Below are positions 8,630 to 16,942 of a stretch of 64,000 nt of DNA, piece after piece. The position numbers were made by a program, and so were the translations under genes. The stretch is from WLMZ01 sp043753895. GTDB lineage: Bacteria; Actinomycetota; Acidimicrobiia; Acidimicrobiales; Ilumatobacteraceae. The notes below the pieces were generated by a model. It did no database searches. It saw only the letters and a program-made list of their open reading frames with translations, and was not told the origin of the DNA. The DNA is taken from the NCBI GenBank assembly GCA_043753895.1, contig JAYUWK010000083.1, forward strand, positions 33,920 through 97,919, in the 5' to 3' direction. Each line of letters starts with the position of its first letter. Positions within the stretch are counted from its first letter, which is position 1.

Positions 8630-9880
8630 CTACATGCTGACGTTGTTGATCCGGTGGGTGAGGTAACGCTGTTCGGATTCGTTGGTTGCCAAGTCGAGTG
8701 CGACTGCGAACGCGTTGGCCGCTTCCGCGCGGTGGCCGAGTTGTTCGAGGAGATCGCCTCGGGTGGCGTGGAACAAGTGGTGGCGGTCGAGTTGGACAGT
8801 TCCGAGCGCGTCGAGTCCGGCTTGGGGTCCATTGAGTTCGGCGAGGGCGACGGCTCGGTTGAGCCAGACGACGTCGGTTGGTTGGCGGGCGTAGAGCTGG
8901 TCGTAGAGCGCGACGATTTGGCCCCAGTCGGTCTGTTCGGCGGTGAGCGCGTCGGCGTGAACGGCAGCGATCGCGGCCTGGATCTGGTATGGGCCGGGTT
9001 CGTTGCGGCGAAGGCTGGAGCGCACACGGGTGTGGCCCTCGTCGATCTGATCACGGTTCCACAACGCGCGGTCCTGGTTCGCGAGTCGGATGAGGTTCCC
9101 GTCGTGATCGGTGCGCGCTGCTCGTCGCGCGTCGGTGAGGAGCAGCAGCGCAAGGAGTCCGTTCACTTCGGGTTCGTCGGGCAGCAGTTCGAACAGAACG
9201 CGCGCCAGTCGGAGTGCTTCGGTTGCGAGATCGACGCGAACGAGCACGGGTCCGGCGGTAGCGGTATGTGCCTCGTTGTAGATCAGATAGATCGTGGTGA
9301 GTACGGCGGGAAGCGCGTCGGGGAGTTCGGCTTTGGTCGGGATGCGGTACGTGAAATGGTTGTCCCTGATCTTGCGTTTGGCGCGCACAATCCGTTGGGC
9401 GATGGTTGCTTCGGGCGCGAGAAAGGCTCAGGCGATCTCGACGGTGTCGAGTCCACCGAGAAGACGCAGGGTGAGTGCGACTTGGGTGTCTGGTGCGAGA
9501 GCGGGATGACAACACAGAAACATCAGCCGCAGCTGGTCATCGGGAACGACGTCGACATCTCCAAGGTCAGAGTGCATGGTCGGTTCCGGGTCGTGGATGA
9601 GCTGGGCAGCGCGGTGGCGTTCTTCACGGGTTGACTCGCGTCGAAGGCGGTCGATCGCCCGGTTCCGTGCAGTCGTGGTGATCCAGCCGCCCGGGTTCGG
9701 TGGAATCCCGGTCTTGGGCCACGTCTCGGCGGCGATGGCGAACGCTTCGGCAACGGCATCTTCGGCGAGATCGACACTGTTGAGTACACGGATCATCGTG
9801 GCGGTGCAGCGGCCGACCTCGCGACGAAACACCGAAGCAATCTGGTCGCTGATTGCCGCCGCCACGTCGCGGTCCGGCAT
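8630..9880 (-). pseudogene. ECF42-type sigma factor interrupted by one in-frame TGA
   Basis: The frame from ATG 9880 encodes an ECF sigma factor with regions 2 and 4 followed by the long C-terminal TPR/DUF6596-like extension typical of group ECF42. Phrases include CTATMIRVLNSVDLAEDAVAEAF, PGGWITTTARNRAIDRLR, DDQLRLMFLCCHPALAPD and, downstream, NEAHTATAGPVLVRVDLATEALRL and VVWLNRAVALAELNGP. At 9428-9430 a TGA stands in the sigma-4 helix between VEIA and AFLAPEATIAQRIVRAKRKIRD, where relatives have Arg; a CGA-to-TGA change explains it. The frame is otherwise intact for 416 codons. It follows the DGPF gene by 2 nt. It is either a very recent pseudogene or a base-call error; a truncated product of about 150 residues would lack most of region 4. 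Confidence 0.88.
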
Positions 9881-9882
9881 CG

Positions 9883-10236
9883 TTAGCCTGACTGGCAGGG
9901 TCGGATCTCGACAGCGCCTTCGCAGGCCATCGTTGCTTTGCGGGCCCACTCGAGCGCTGCGTCAAAATCGGCAACGTCGATCACCCAGAAGCCGCCCATC
10001 TGTTCTTTCGTTTCCGCGTAAGGTCCGTCGGTGATCGTCACCGTGGCTCCCGCCGTGTACCGAAGCACCGTTGCCGACGAGGCGGGCATGAGTCCATCGG
10101 CGAAGACCCATGCACCGGCCTCTGTCAGCTCGTTGTTGAACGCTGCGACCTGTGGGCCTATGCGCTGCATTTCCTCACTGGTGAAATCAACAACGTACTC
10201 GTCGTCGTGCCAGACCGACATCACATACTTGGGCAA
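9883..10236 (-). CDS. YCII/DGPF-domain protein (ECF42 partner)
   Basis: This 117-residue protein has the DGPF signature (DGPYAETKEQMGGFWVIDVADFDAALEWA) and the YCII-like opening MPKYVMSVWHDDEY. DGPF proteins are the usual genomic neighbours and regulon members of ECF42 sigma factors, and the sigma gene starts 2 nt downstream, so the pair forms one operon. No anti-sigma factor is visible. That matches ECF42 biology, where the C-terminal extension of the sigma factor itself takes part in control. Its enzymatic role, if any, is unknown. Confidence 0.9.
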   Translation of the reverse strand: MPKYVMSVWHDDEYVVDFTSEEMQRIGPQVAAFNNELTEAGAWVFADGLMPASSATVLRYTAGATVTITDGPYAETKEQMGGFWVIDVADFDAALEWARKATMACEGAVEIRPCQSG

Positions 10237-10297
10237 GGGGCGATCCTTTGGTTGCGAGAAGGATCATCGTAGACGGATGTTCGTCCGGGCGGTCGGT

Positions 10298-10858
10298 CTA
10301 GTGGATGACGTCGTACACGAGCTTCTGGACGCCGTTGCTGTACACCTCGTGCTCGACGACGCGCAGTGAGGTGGCGTCACGATCGGCTTCGCTGAACAGC
10401 CGTTTGCCCGCACCCAGGAGCACGGGGAACATGAGCAGGTGATACCGGTCAACGAGGCCTGCGTCGGCGAGCGACGCGCTCAGGGTGGCGCTGCCGTGCA
10501 CCAGGATCGGACCCCCATCGGTTTGCTTCAACGCGGCGACATCGTCGATGGATCGCAGGATGGTCGCCGGCCATCTCTCGTCGTCGTTGGTGAGGGTGGT
10601 GGACACCACATAGCGGGGCATTGCGTTGTAGCCGTCGAACTCGGCCATCGTTGGCCAGAACGGAACGAATTCCTCGTAGCTGCGCCGTCCAAGCAGGATC
10701 GCGGAAGCTTCTTGTTGTTCACGGCCTTTGAGCTCGTAGGCGGCCTCATCGAACGCGATGTTCTTGAAGGTCCATCCGGCACTTCGATGGTCGCCACCAC
10801 CAGGTGCTTCCATGACACCGTCGGCAGAGATGAAGGATGTGATGATCAGATTGCGCAT
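10298..10858 (-). CDS. Dihydrofolate-reductase-like protein (RibD C-terminal domain family)
   Basis: This 186-residue reductase-fold protein begins MRNLIITSFISADGVMEAPGG, followed by ILLGRRSYEEFVPFWP, YVVSTTL, ILVHGSATLSASLADAGLVDRYHLLMFPVLLGAGKRLF. That is the standard pattern of the RibD-C/YyaP family, NADPH-binding proteins of mostly unknown substrate. The ATG at 10858 is preceded by AAAGGAAAG, a good ribosome-binding site, and replaces an earlier in-frame start at 10924. It follows the sigma/DGPF operon on the same strand; such proteins are often found beside ECF41/42 systems. Confidence 0.88.
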   Translation of the reverse strand: MRNLIITSFISADGVMEAPGGGDHRSAGWTFKNIAFDEAAYELKGREQQEASAILLGRRSYEEFVPFWPTMAEFDGYNAMPRYVVSTTLTNDDERWPATILRSIDDVAALKQTDGGPILVHGSATLSASLADAGLVDRYHLLMFPVLLGAGKRLFSEADRDATSLRVVEHEVYSNGVQKLVYDVIH

Positions 10859-11064
10859 GGTCTTTCCTTTGCGGGTTGTTGGTTGTTCTGCCACAACTAC
10901 GAACGGACACAGCACAATCGACACGCCATGCTAAAAAATGTTTTGGAAGCTCGACTTCATCATCGCACGCAGCCAATTTGGCACGGTTCGGCTCAACCCG
11001 AAAAGGCGGAGAACGCGTGCGAATCAGCGCGTTCCTTACCGACCTTCGACGGACGGTACCAGCC

Positions 11065-11709
11065 TCATGGATTGACCGGATCGGTGCGACGCGCGGCGAT
11101 GATGCCGGCCACGAGCCAGGTGAGAACCGTGAGCCCGGCGCCGAGCATCGTGTTCATCGGCCCGCCTGCTGCGAAGAAGCCGGTGGTTCCGAACACCGTG
11201 ATCGTTTCGATGGCTTGCTCGACGAACGCGATGGTGGCGAGGATACCAACCCAGCGGGGGAGCCGATGATCCAGCAGCGATACCCATGCAATGGGGCCAA
11301 GGGTGAGCACCGTGAAAGCGGTGAGCGTCGGTCCCCAATAGGCCGACACATCGAGCAGTGTCCGTGCAATGGCTGGGTCGAGCGACTCGGGACGACGGGC
11401 CAACCCGATCATCACCCAGCTCGAGAGTGACGTCAGGATGATGACCGCAGTGCAGCCGAGTAGGTAAAAACGTCCGGCGGTTCCCGCAACCCAGTCGCGC
11501 ATCAAGATCGCGTGCGAGGCGAACAACGGGGTCGAGAGCACCGTGAGCCACGTGGACCATCGCACGGCGTCGTGGTGTTGCTGCAGCCACTTGACAACGT
11601 CCGCGCCTTGATCGTTGATGCCAGGTGGCGTGCCGAGGACGACGACTGCAGCCAGATACAGGCCGCAGAATCCAATCGTCGAGATGAGCAGTGCGGTGCG
11701 ACGGTTCAT
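11065..11709 (-). CDS. Multi-pass membrane protein of unknown function
   Basis: This 214-residue protein from ATG 11709 follows a GGAAGGAA ribosome-binding site. About five or six hydrophobic helices are visible, including TALLISTIGFCGLYLAAVVVL, FYLLGCTAVIILTSLSSWVMIGLA, PTLTAFTVLTLGPIAWVSLL and LGAGLTVLTWLVAGIIAA. The pattern resembles DUF4386-like small membrane proteins, but the family is not certain. It is divergent from a methyltransferase gene. Confidence 0.7.
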   Translation of the reverse strand: MNRRTALLISTIGFCGLYLAAVVVLGTPPGINDQGADVVKWLQQHHDAVRWSTWLTVLSTPLFASHAILMRDWVAGTAGRFYLLGCTAVIILTSLSSWVMIGLARRPESLDPAIARTLLDVSAYWGPTLTAFTVLTLGPIAWVSLLDHRLPRWVGILATIAFVEQAIETITVFGTTGFFAAGGPMNTMLGAGLTVLTWLVAGIIAARRTDPVNP

Positions 11710-11826
11710 CGTGCATCGGTTCCTTCCCGCAATGTCTGCGAAGAGTACACCGTCGCGATCGCGCTCGATGTCGGTGCACTCGGCATGCGAGCCGACCCCT
11801 TGAGCGACGATCCCTATCATGCAGGT

Positions 11827-12489
11827 ATGACCGTCGATCGAGAGTTGGCGAGGACTCGTGCGTCGTACGACGCGACGGCGGATCTGTACGCGCAATCCAT
11901 CGGCACCGAGATCAGTGAGTCGATCGAAGCGGCGCTCGACCGGTCACTGCTCGAAGATGTCGCTTCGCTGTTCTCCCGCGGGGGACGGGTTGGCGACGTC
12001 GGCTGCGGGCCGGGCAGGGTGGGCGCGTTCCTCGCTGCACGTGGTGTCGAGATCGTCGGCATCGATCTGTCGATACGGATGATCCAGGTCGGGCGGCAGG
12101 CACACCCCGATCTGTGCTTCGCGGTCGGAGACGTCGCGGCGTTGCCCGTCGCAGATCGCTCGCTCGACGGCGCGGTCTGCTGGTACTCCATCATTCACAC
12201 GGCACCGGATCTCCTCGGCGGGGTGTTCGACGAGCTCGCCCGAGTTCTCGTCCCGGGCGGCTATCTGCTGCTCGCGTTCCAGGCCGGGCATGGCGAGGGG
12301 CTTCACCGCACCGACGTGCAAGGCACACCGGTCGCGCTGACAAGCCACCGACACGATCCGGACAATGTCGTCCGCAGGCTCACGAACGCAGGGTTCCTGG
12401 TCCTGTCCTGCGTCGTGCGCGACCCCGAATTTGTACACGAGTCATCAAGCCAGGCGTTCGTAACGGCACGCCTCCGCTCCCGCGGCTGA
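11827..12489 (+). CDS. Class I SAM-dependent methyltransferase
   Basis: This 220-residue methyltransferase has motif I at VGDVGCGPGRVGAFLAARG, the acidic loop IVGIDLSIRMIQVG, motif II near LCFAVGDVAALPVADRSLDGAVCWYSIIH and LARVLVPGGYLLLAFQ. This is the Methyltransf_11/25 type; its substrate is not evident. ATG 11827 has no Shine-Dalgarno sequence but lies exactly 6 nt after TATCAT (11815-11820), which fits leaderless translation. Longer upstream frames lack conserved content. Confidence 0.9.
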   Translation: MTVDRELARTRASYDATADLYAQSIGTEISESIEAALDRSLLEDVASLFSRGGRVGDVGCGPGRVGAFLAARGVEIVGIDLSIRMIQVGRQAHPDLCFAVGDVAALPVADRSLDGAVCWYSIIHTAPDLLGGVFDELARVLVPGGYLLLAFQAGHGEGLHRTDVQGTPVALTSHRHDPDNVVRRLTNAGFLVLSCVVRDPEFVHESSSQAFVTARLRSRG

Positions 12490-12733
12490 CCGCTATGTAC
12501 CATTCGTCGATGAAGCAAGCGACTCGAACGTCATCACCAGAACACGATGTCGAGGTAGTCGAGCAGCCGCGCAAGTCGTCCTTTCGGCTCGCCGTTCAGC
12601 AAGTACCCCGTCTTTGGTCGGGGTTGACGCAGTCTCGGCTTTCGTGGCGTCGTTCGAGCTTTCACGTTGTTGAAGTTAGTGGAGTCCACAGATGCCGATC
12701 TGCGTGACGTGGCGCTGATCAAACTCGTCAATG

Positions 12734-13147
12734 TCAGTGAGGCCGGACCCGACGGCGGCGTCCGGGCTGAACCACGCGACGAAGGCGGGCGGCGATGTCG
12801 GCAAGGTCCGGGTTGGGTGCTGCTATCCACACGACGAACTCGTAGATGTCGTCGTTCGAAGCTCGTGACGCCTTGACGCCGTTGAGTTCGAGGAACACGG
12901 CGGTAGCCAACCAGCCAAGTCGCTTGTTGCCGTCCAGGAGCGCGTGGTTGTTGACGATCGACTGCAGCAGCGCCGCAGCCTTGGTGATCACCTCCGGGTA
13001 GGCGTCCTCACCAAGAACGGTGGTCTGCGGTCGTGCTGCGGCGGAGCCAAGCAGGCCGAAGTCGCGGATCGGGGGCGGGTCGCCGAGCAGGGCGCGGGCG
13101 AGATCGATGAGGTCATCCAGGTCGAGGAACTCGATCGGTTCGCTCAT
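12734..13147 (-). CDS. Doc-type Fic-fold toxin
   Basis: This 137-residue protein carries the Doc/Fic core HALLDGNKRLGW (His68 to Arg76), within the family pattern H-x-x-x-D-x-N-K-R. Doc toxins phosphorylate EF-Tu, while canonical Fic proteins AMPylate. The short length and the residues after His favour Doc. It is translationally coupled to the antitoxin upstream (ATGA overlap). The 245 bases after it to the methyltransferase hold no convincing gene. Confidence 0.87.
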   Translation of the reverse strand: MSEPIEFLDLDDLIDLARALLGDPPPIRDFGLLGSAAARPQTTVLGEDAYPEVITKAAALLQSIVNNHALLDGNKRLGWLATAVFLELNGVKASRASNDDIYEFVVWIAAPNPDLADIAARLRRVVQPGRRRRVRPH

Positions 13148-13347
13148 TCGCCGAGGCGTCGCAGGGCGTCCGCGTGCTTGTCCATGATGATTGCTGACGC
13201 AGCGCTCACTCGGTCGCGGTGTTGGCCGCGGGCGACGAACTCGCGCACGGCTCGACGCGCGGCTTCCTGCATGGAGATGCCCTCTGCTTCGGCACGCTCG
13301 CGCAGCTGCGCTTGCTCGTTGTCAGTCAGGCGGAGTGTCATGGCCAT
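13144..13347 (-). CDS. CopG/RHH-like antitoxin of the Doc pair
   Basis: This 67-residue protein from ATG 13347 reads MAMTLRLTDNEQAQLRERAE, then EGISMQEAARRAVREFVARG, a ribbon-helix-helix pattern. It is followed by a short tail (SAIIMDKHADALRRLGE) that would contact the toxin. Its TGA overlaps the doc ATG by 4 nt. A much longer frame exists upstream but only shadows the neighbouring NTF2-like gene. Doc toxins more usually pair with Phd-type antitoxins, and an RHH partner is a common actinobacterial variant. Confidence 0.82.
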   Translation of the reverse strand: MAMTLRLTDNEQAQLRERAEAEGISMQEAARRAVREFVARGQHRDRVSAASAIIMDKHADALRRLGE

Positions 13348-13356
13348 GGGCTGGAT

Positions 13357-13373
13357 GGTATCAGTTCGATACC
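13357..13373 (-). promoter_or_regulatory. Inverted-repeat operator of the Doc-like pair
   Basis: GGTATC-AGTTC-GATACC is a perfect 6-bp inverted repeat with a 5-nt centre. It begins 9 nt upstream of the antitoxin ATG and overlaps the likely -10 (TGATAC on the minus strand). It fits autorepression by the RHH antitoxin. Confidence 0.55.
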
Positions 13374-13495
13374 GCGCTAGGCTTCCACTATTCTGAGTCT
13401 CCGCGATCTGCCATCGCGTTGTCGACGGACCGTGCACGCGTCCTCTGGGAACCGGCGGTGTGGTCATCGCACGCGCTGTCGGCGGCCAACCGGCT

Positions 13496-13888
13496 TCACA
13501 TCGGTGGCGGCGTGCCTCCGGTGTGCGCATACGTCTTACCCGTGATCCACCAGCGTCCGTCGATACGACAGACGGTGAAGTAGTCGACGAAGTCGCAACC
13601 GAAGTAATCAGACTCGACGAGCACGGCGACTCCGGCGTCGCCGACGATGTCGACCGTGCGGATATCCCACGTGTAGTTCGGCCCGGCGAGACCGGGATTG
13701 GCCTCCACGAGCGCGGTGAAATCGGTGATGGGTTCATAGCTGGGCATCTCGTCGCCGATGTGCCCGAACATGTGGGCCAGCGGATGGAATGCCTGGCGCA
13801 TCTTGTCGCCGTCGCCGTTCGCACCTTCGACGTACAGCTGGATCAGTGCTCGGACGTCGGCGATGTCCTGCAGGTGGCTCGCGGTCAT
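13496..13888 (-). CDS. NTF2-like (SnoaL-type) protein
   Basis: This 130-residue alpha+beta barrel protein begins MTASHLQDIADVRALIQLYVEGANGDGDKMRQAFHPLAHMFGHIGDE and later shows VDIVGDAGVAVLVESDYFGCDFVDYFTVCRIDGRWWITGKTYAHTGG. This is the Lumazine_bd_2/SnoaL type. Such proteins are isomerases, hydrolases or ligand binders, and the substrate cannot be assigned. ATG 13888 follows GGGAGAA. It is divergent from the ArsR-SRPBCC pair. Confidence 0.8.
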   Translation of the reverse strand: MTASHLQDIADVRALIQLYVEGANGDGDKMRQAFHPLAHMFGHIGDEMPSYEPITDFTALVEANPGLAGPNYTWDIRTVDIVGDAGVAVLVESDYFGCDFVDYFTVCRIDGRWWITGKTYAHTGGTPPPM

Positions 13889-14033
13889 GATGTTCTCCCT
13901 CTTGCTCCATTGTGAATTCGTGGGAGGAGTCTCGCACACGCTGACGCTGCCTCTTCACGGACAATGGTCTCGATCGAAGTGGCCGGAATCACGCCGCGAT
14001 GGTGCTTGCTGGGTGTCACGCGGCGTGGTAAAC

Positions 14034-14053
14034 ACTGAGCCATATGGTTCAGT
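14034..14053 (+). promoter_or_regulatory. Palindromic operator spanning the ArsR start codon
   Basis: ACTGAGCCATATGGTTCAGT is a 20-bp palindrome with 9 of 10 pairs matching. The arsR ATG (14044) lies in its centre. It is a probable autoregulatory site that would block both initiation and elongation. Confidence 0.6.
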
Positions 14054-14409
14054 ATTCGAGTTCGTATCTCGATGCCTCGTTCGCCGTGCTGTCGGACTCC
14101 ACGCGACGCGGAGTCCTCGAGCAGCTCGGCCAAAAGGAGGCATCGATCACGGACCTCGCCGACAGGTTCCATATGACCCTCACGGGCATGAAGAAGCACG
14201 TCGGCGTCCTCGAACAGGCGGGACTCGTCGTCACCAAGAAGGTCGGCCGCGTACGGACGTGCCGGATTGGCGCTCGTCGTCTGGAGGAGGTGGAGGCGTG
14301 GATCGAGGGGTATCACCAACTCTGGGACGCGCGCTTCAGCGAACTCGACCAGGTCATCGAGGAATTGAAATGGAAGGAGCAGTCAGATGGACGGAACAAC
14401 GCAAGGTGA
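14044..14409 (+). CDS. ArsR-family winged-helix regulator
   Basis: This 121-residue ArsR/SmtB-like repressor reads FAVLSDSTRRGVLEQLGQKEASITDLADRFHMTLTGMKKHVGVLEQAGLVVTKKVGRVRTCRIG. No metal-binding Cys/His motif (such as ELCVCDL) is seen, so it belongs to the non-metal branch that typically pairs with an SRPBCC protein. Its last 23 nt overlap the start of that SRPBCC gene, giving a two-gene operon. A palindrome sits on its own start codon. Confidence 0.92.
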   Translation: MVQYSSSYLDASFAVLSDSTRRGVLEQLGQKEASITDLADRFHMTLTGMKKHVGVLEQAGLVVTKKVGRVRTCRIGARRLEEVEAWIEGYHQLWDARFSELDQVIEELKWKEQSDGRNNAR

Positions 14410-14878
14410 GCCCGCCCCGATAAGGAACGTCACGAACGTGGAACGGACATCCGATCGCGAGGTCGTCGTCACGCGCTCGTTCGACGCTCCTGTGCGCCTC
14501 GTGTTCGAGGCGTGGTCGAAGCCCGAGCTGTTCGAGCGCTGGTGGGTGCCGAAGTCGATGGGCATGACGCTGCGTTTCTGCGAGATGGATGTTCGCACCG
14601 GCGGCAAATACCGCCTCAACTTCGGCGATGGCATGGATTTCTTCGGCACATACCTCGAAGTGACGCCGCCATCGCTTATCGCCTGGACGAACGACGAAGA
14701 CGGAGAGAACGGCTCCGTCACTACCGTCGCCCTGACGGAGAAAGATGGCAAGACGCTGCTCGTGTTGAGCGAGGTGTATCCCTCGAAGGAAGCGCTCGAC
14801 GAGAACGGTACCGGCGCGGCGGATGCGACGCACGAGACATTCAGGCAACTAGATGAACTGCTCGTCGAGCTCGCTTGA
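14387..14878 (+). CDS. SRPBCC/AHSA1-family protein
   Basis: This 163-residue helix-grip protein has the AHSA1/START-like pattern TRSFDAPVRLVFEAWSKPELFERWWVPKSM, DVRTGGKYRL, FFGTYLEVTPPSLIAWTNDE and THETFRQLDELLVELA. Members bind hydrophobic ligands, and many are regulated by the ArsR gene placed directly upstream, as here. No specific ligand can be deduced. Confidence 0.9.
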   Translation: MDGTTQGEPAPIRNVTNVERTSDREVVVTRSFDAPVRLVFEAWSKPELFERWWVPKSMGMTLRFCEMDVRTGGKYRLNFGDGMDFFGTYLEVTPPSLIAWTNDEDGENGSVTTVALTEKDGKTLLVLSEVYPSKEALDENGTGAADATHETFRQLDELLVELA

Positions 14879-14936
14879 GATACGGGTTGCCACCGGGGAG
14901 CTACTGGGTCGAAGTCTCCAACGAGACATGGAGACG

Positions 14937-15785
14937 TCAGGTCTCGTTCAGGAAGGTGAAGAAGGACGTCTGCGTGGCGTAGGCCACGAGTGTGTCGTGA
15001 TCCCACAGCGCCATGTCGACGGAGGCGTATCCATCGCCCGCCCAACGTGCAGTGTTGTGGCCCAAGACCCACGGGTTGTGGCAGTCGGCGCACATGTGCA
15101 CGGTGAGGTCGACGCTCGGGCCGAACCATGGTCGATCGGTGGGTCCCACGCGCTGGCCGATCGCGCCTGGCATGGTGTCAGCGAGGAGCACAATGGCGAA
15201 TGGGTCGAGGCGCGTGCCATTCTCAATCCATGGGGTGTCGTCGAACCGGTACCAGGTCGCCTGCTCGGCGGTGCGGTTCTCGACGACCTCCCACGGAGCG
15301 ACGCCCATGGCGGCGCGGCCCTCCACGCGGGTCGCCCAGAATGGGTTCGGCGTGAACGCAGGGACGCCGGGCGGTGGTGGATCACGAAACGACGGGCAGT
15401 GCTCGGGCAGTGGAACCGCTGGGGGGCGAAGCTCGATGAAGTCAAAGCCCTCGCGTGAGGCGCCGAAGACTGCCGTTGTGATGTGCCCGTTGGTCGTACC
15501 CGGGCTGCGGACATGAGCGCGCACATGCGACATCGACCTTCCGCGGCGGAGAATCTCGACGTCAATCTCCAGATCACCGTCGGCGACTTGCCCGACGAAC
15601 AGGGTGTGCATCGTCCGGAGCGTTTGCGCTGGGGAGTCGAGAGCGTCGGTCATGGCGCGCAACGCGTTTGCCGAAACGATGCCGCCCTGCGGCAAAGGGC
15701 GCAGATTCCACGAGTCGTCGAGGACTGCGCGGTAACGCCCATCGGTGACCCTTTCGACAGAGCTGGCTACCGCGAATGGGTTCAC
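14937..15785 (-). CDS. TesB-like double-hotdog acyl-CoA thioesterase family protein
   Basis: This 282-residue protein has two hotdog repeats. The N-terminal half carries DDSWNLRPLPQGGIVSANALRAM and VDVEILRRGRSMSHVRAHVRSPG. The C-terminal half carries PFAIVLLADTMPGAIGQRVG, WFGPSVDLTVHMCADCHNPWVLGHNTARWAGDGYASVDMALWDHD. The order matches the thioesterase-like superfamily (4HBT_3/TesB). It probably hydrolyses acyl-CoA of unknown chain type. Confidence 0.85.
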   Translation of the reverse strand: MNPFAVASSVERVTDGRYRAVLDDSWNLRPLPQGGIVSANALRAMTDALDSPAQTLRTMHTLFVGQVADGDLEIDVEILRRGRSMSHVRAHVRSPGTTNGHITTAVFGASREGFDFIELRPPAVPLPEHCPSFRDPPPPGVPAFTPNPFWATRVEGRAAMGVAPWEVVENRTAEQATWYRFDDTPWIENGTRLDPFAIVLLADTMPGAIGQRVGPTDRPWFGPSVDLTVHMCADCHNPWVLGHNTARWAGDGYASVDMALWDHDTLVAYATQTSFFTFLNET

Positions 15786-15880
15786 AGCATCGGAACGTAG
15801 CAGCGGCGGCTGGGCCTACAGCGGAGAATTCCTCCATGCCTTCGTATCTCTGGATCGAATCACTCAGGTGCGTGAGCTCG

Positions 15881-16330
15881 TCAGTTTGTGTGATCTTCCC
15901 CGTCGCCGAGTCGACGTAGCAATTTCAAGAACTGCTCTCGACCGGCCGCGTCGAGAGGCACGAGCGCCGGGCTCGTGGCAAGCACCCGTTCGGTCAGCGA
16001 TCGCCGAGCTCGTCGACCTTTCGCAGTGAGAACGAGCTGTTTGACGCGGCGATCCACATCGTCGGGGACCCTGTCGACGAGACCCTGGGCTTCTAGCCGA
16101 TCGGTGAGCAGAGTGATGTAGGAGGCGTCGCAGCCCATGGCATCGGCGACCGTACGCATCGCGACGGGCTTCTCCAAACGTCGCAGCGCGCCGGCCTCCG
16201 CCGTGCTCAGACCGGCTTCTGCCGCAACCTTCTCGAAGACCTCGTTCATCCGCCGGAACAGGTCGAGTAGCCGCCACACGATCTCGTCGTCCTGCGCATC
16301 GGATTCCACGTTCCGATGGTACCTGATCAC
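15881..16330 (-). CDS. MarR-family transcriptional regulator
   Basis: This 149-residue winged-helix protein includes AGLSTAEAGALRRLEKPVAMRTVADAMGCDASYITLLTDRLEAQGLVDRVPDDVDRRVKQLVLTAKG, the MarR recognition helix and wing with the D-x-R-x(3)-L signature. The start is GTG 16330 and lies inside the palindrome ACTTGA-N5-TCAAGT. It therefore probably represses itself and the divergent DUF6069-like membrane gene. Confidence 0.92.
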   Translation of the reverse strand: MIRYHRNVESDAQDDEIVWRLLDLFRRMNEVFEKVAAEAGLSTAEAGALRRLEKPVAMRTVADAMGCDASYITLLTDRLEAQGLVDRVPDDVDRRVKQLVLTAKGRRARRSLTERVLATSPALVPLDAAGREQFLKLLRRLGDGEDHTN

Positions 16331-16360
16331 TTGACAGACTCAAGTATTTCTCGGTATGGT
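16329..16360 (+). promoter_or_regulatory. Promoter and MarR operator for the DUF6069-like gene
   Basis: TTGACA (16331-16336) and TATGGT (16355-16360) are spaced 18 nt apart. The palindrome ACTTGA-CAGAC-TCAAGT (16329-16345) covers the -35 and the marR GTG. This is a typical MarR autoregulatory layout. Confidence 0.65.
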
Positions 16361-16406
16361 AGAAGTCCATGAACCAGTCAATCATTCATCTACTCAAGGA
16401 GATTCC

Positions 16407-16841
16407 ATGACCACCATCGACCAGCGCGTCGACACCGGTCGCACCCTCGACCCACAGCCATGGATCGGAAGTCTATGGGGGGCCGGCGCCGCACTCGTCC
16501 TGAACTCCGTCGTCTTCCTCGCGGTGAACGCGATGCTTGCCGGCTCCATCCAGACCACCCAGAGCGGCAAGACACCGACCGATCTGCCATACCTGGCGGT
16601 TGCAGCGGCCTGCGTGATTGCCATGCTTGTCGGCGCCGCGGTGTTGTGGGGCCAGGGCCGTTTCACCCGCCTGGGACTACAAGCCTGGATTATCCTCGTC
16701 ATGGCGATCGCGGTGTTGTCGCTGCTCGCCCCGATCTCGATGAAGGTCGATACCGGATCGAAGATAGCCCTCGGGCTCATGCACCTTCTCACCGGCGCAG
16801 CAGCGATCTGGGGCCAGCGCCGCGCGGCCAATCTGGCCTGA
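16407..16841 (+). CDS. Small four-helix membrane protein (DUF6069-like)
   Basis: This 144-residue protein starts at ATG 16407 after AAGGAGATT, a strong ribosome-binding site. Four hydrophobic helices are visible: SLWGAGAALVLNSVVFLAVNAML, LPYLAVAAACVIAMLVGAAVLWG, LGLQAWIILVMAIAVLSLLAPI and ALGLMHLLTGAAAIWGQ. It is divergent from marR and probably controlled by it. MarR-linked DUF6069 proteins are common in Actinobacteria, with no known function. Confidence 0.8.
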   Translation: MTTIDQRVDTGRTLDPQPWIGSLWGAGAALVLNSVVFLAVNAMLAGSIQTTQSGKTPTDLPYLAVAAACVIAMLVGAAVLWGQGRFTRLGLQAWIILVMAIAVLSLLAPISMKVDTGSKIALGLMHLLTGAAAIWGQRRAANLA

Positions 16842-16942
16842 GGGCTGCGACGGCGAAGGACATTCAACGACCTCGCTGGTGAGCGTTTGCCCCCTGCGAC
16901 CAGCGCTGTCGCTGCTTGCCTTATGTCTCCTCATGGAGCAGA

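Noticed and set aside
9428..9430. Selenocysteine at the sigma-factor TGA
   Set aside because: The aligned residue in relatives is Arg, the protein is not a redox enzyme, and no SECIS-like structure is evident.
12534..12830. Minus-strand frame ending PKTGYLLNGEPKGRLARLLDYLDIVFW that looks protein-like
   Set aside because: Only the last 45 residues look natural, the rest overlaps the doc gene, and there is no start signal. It could be a gene fragment but is not supportable.
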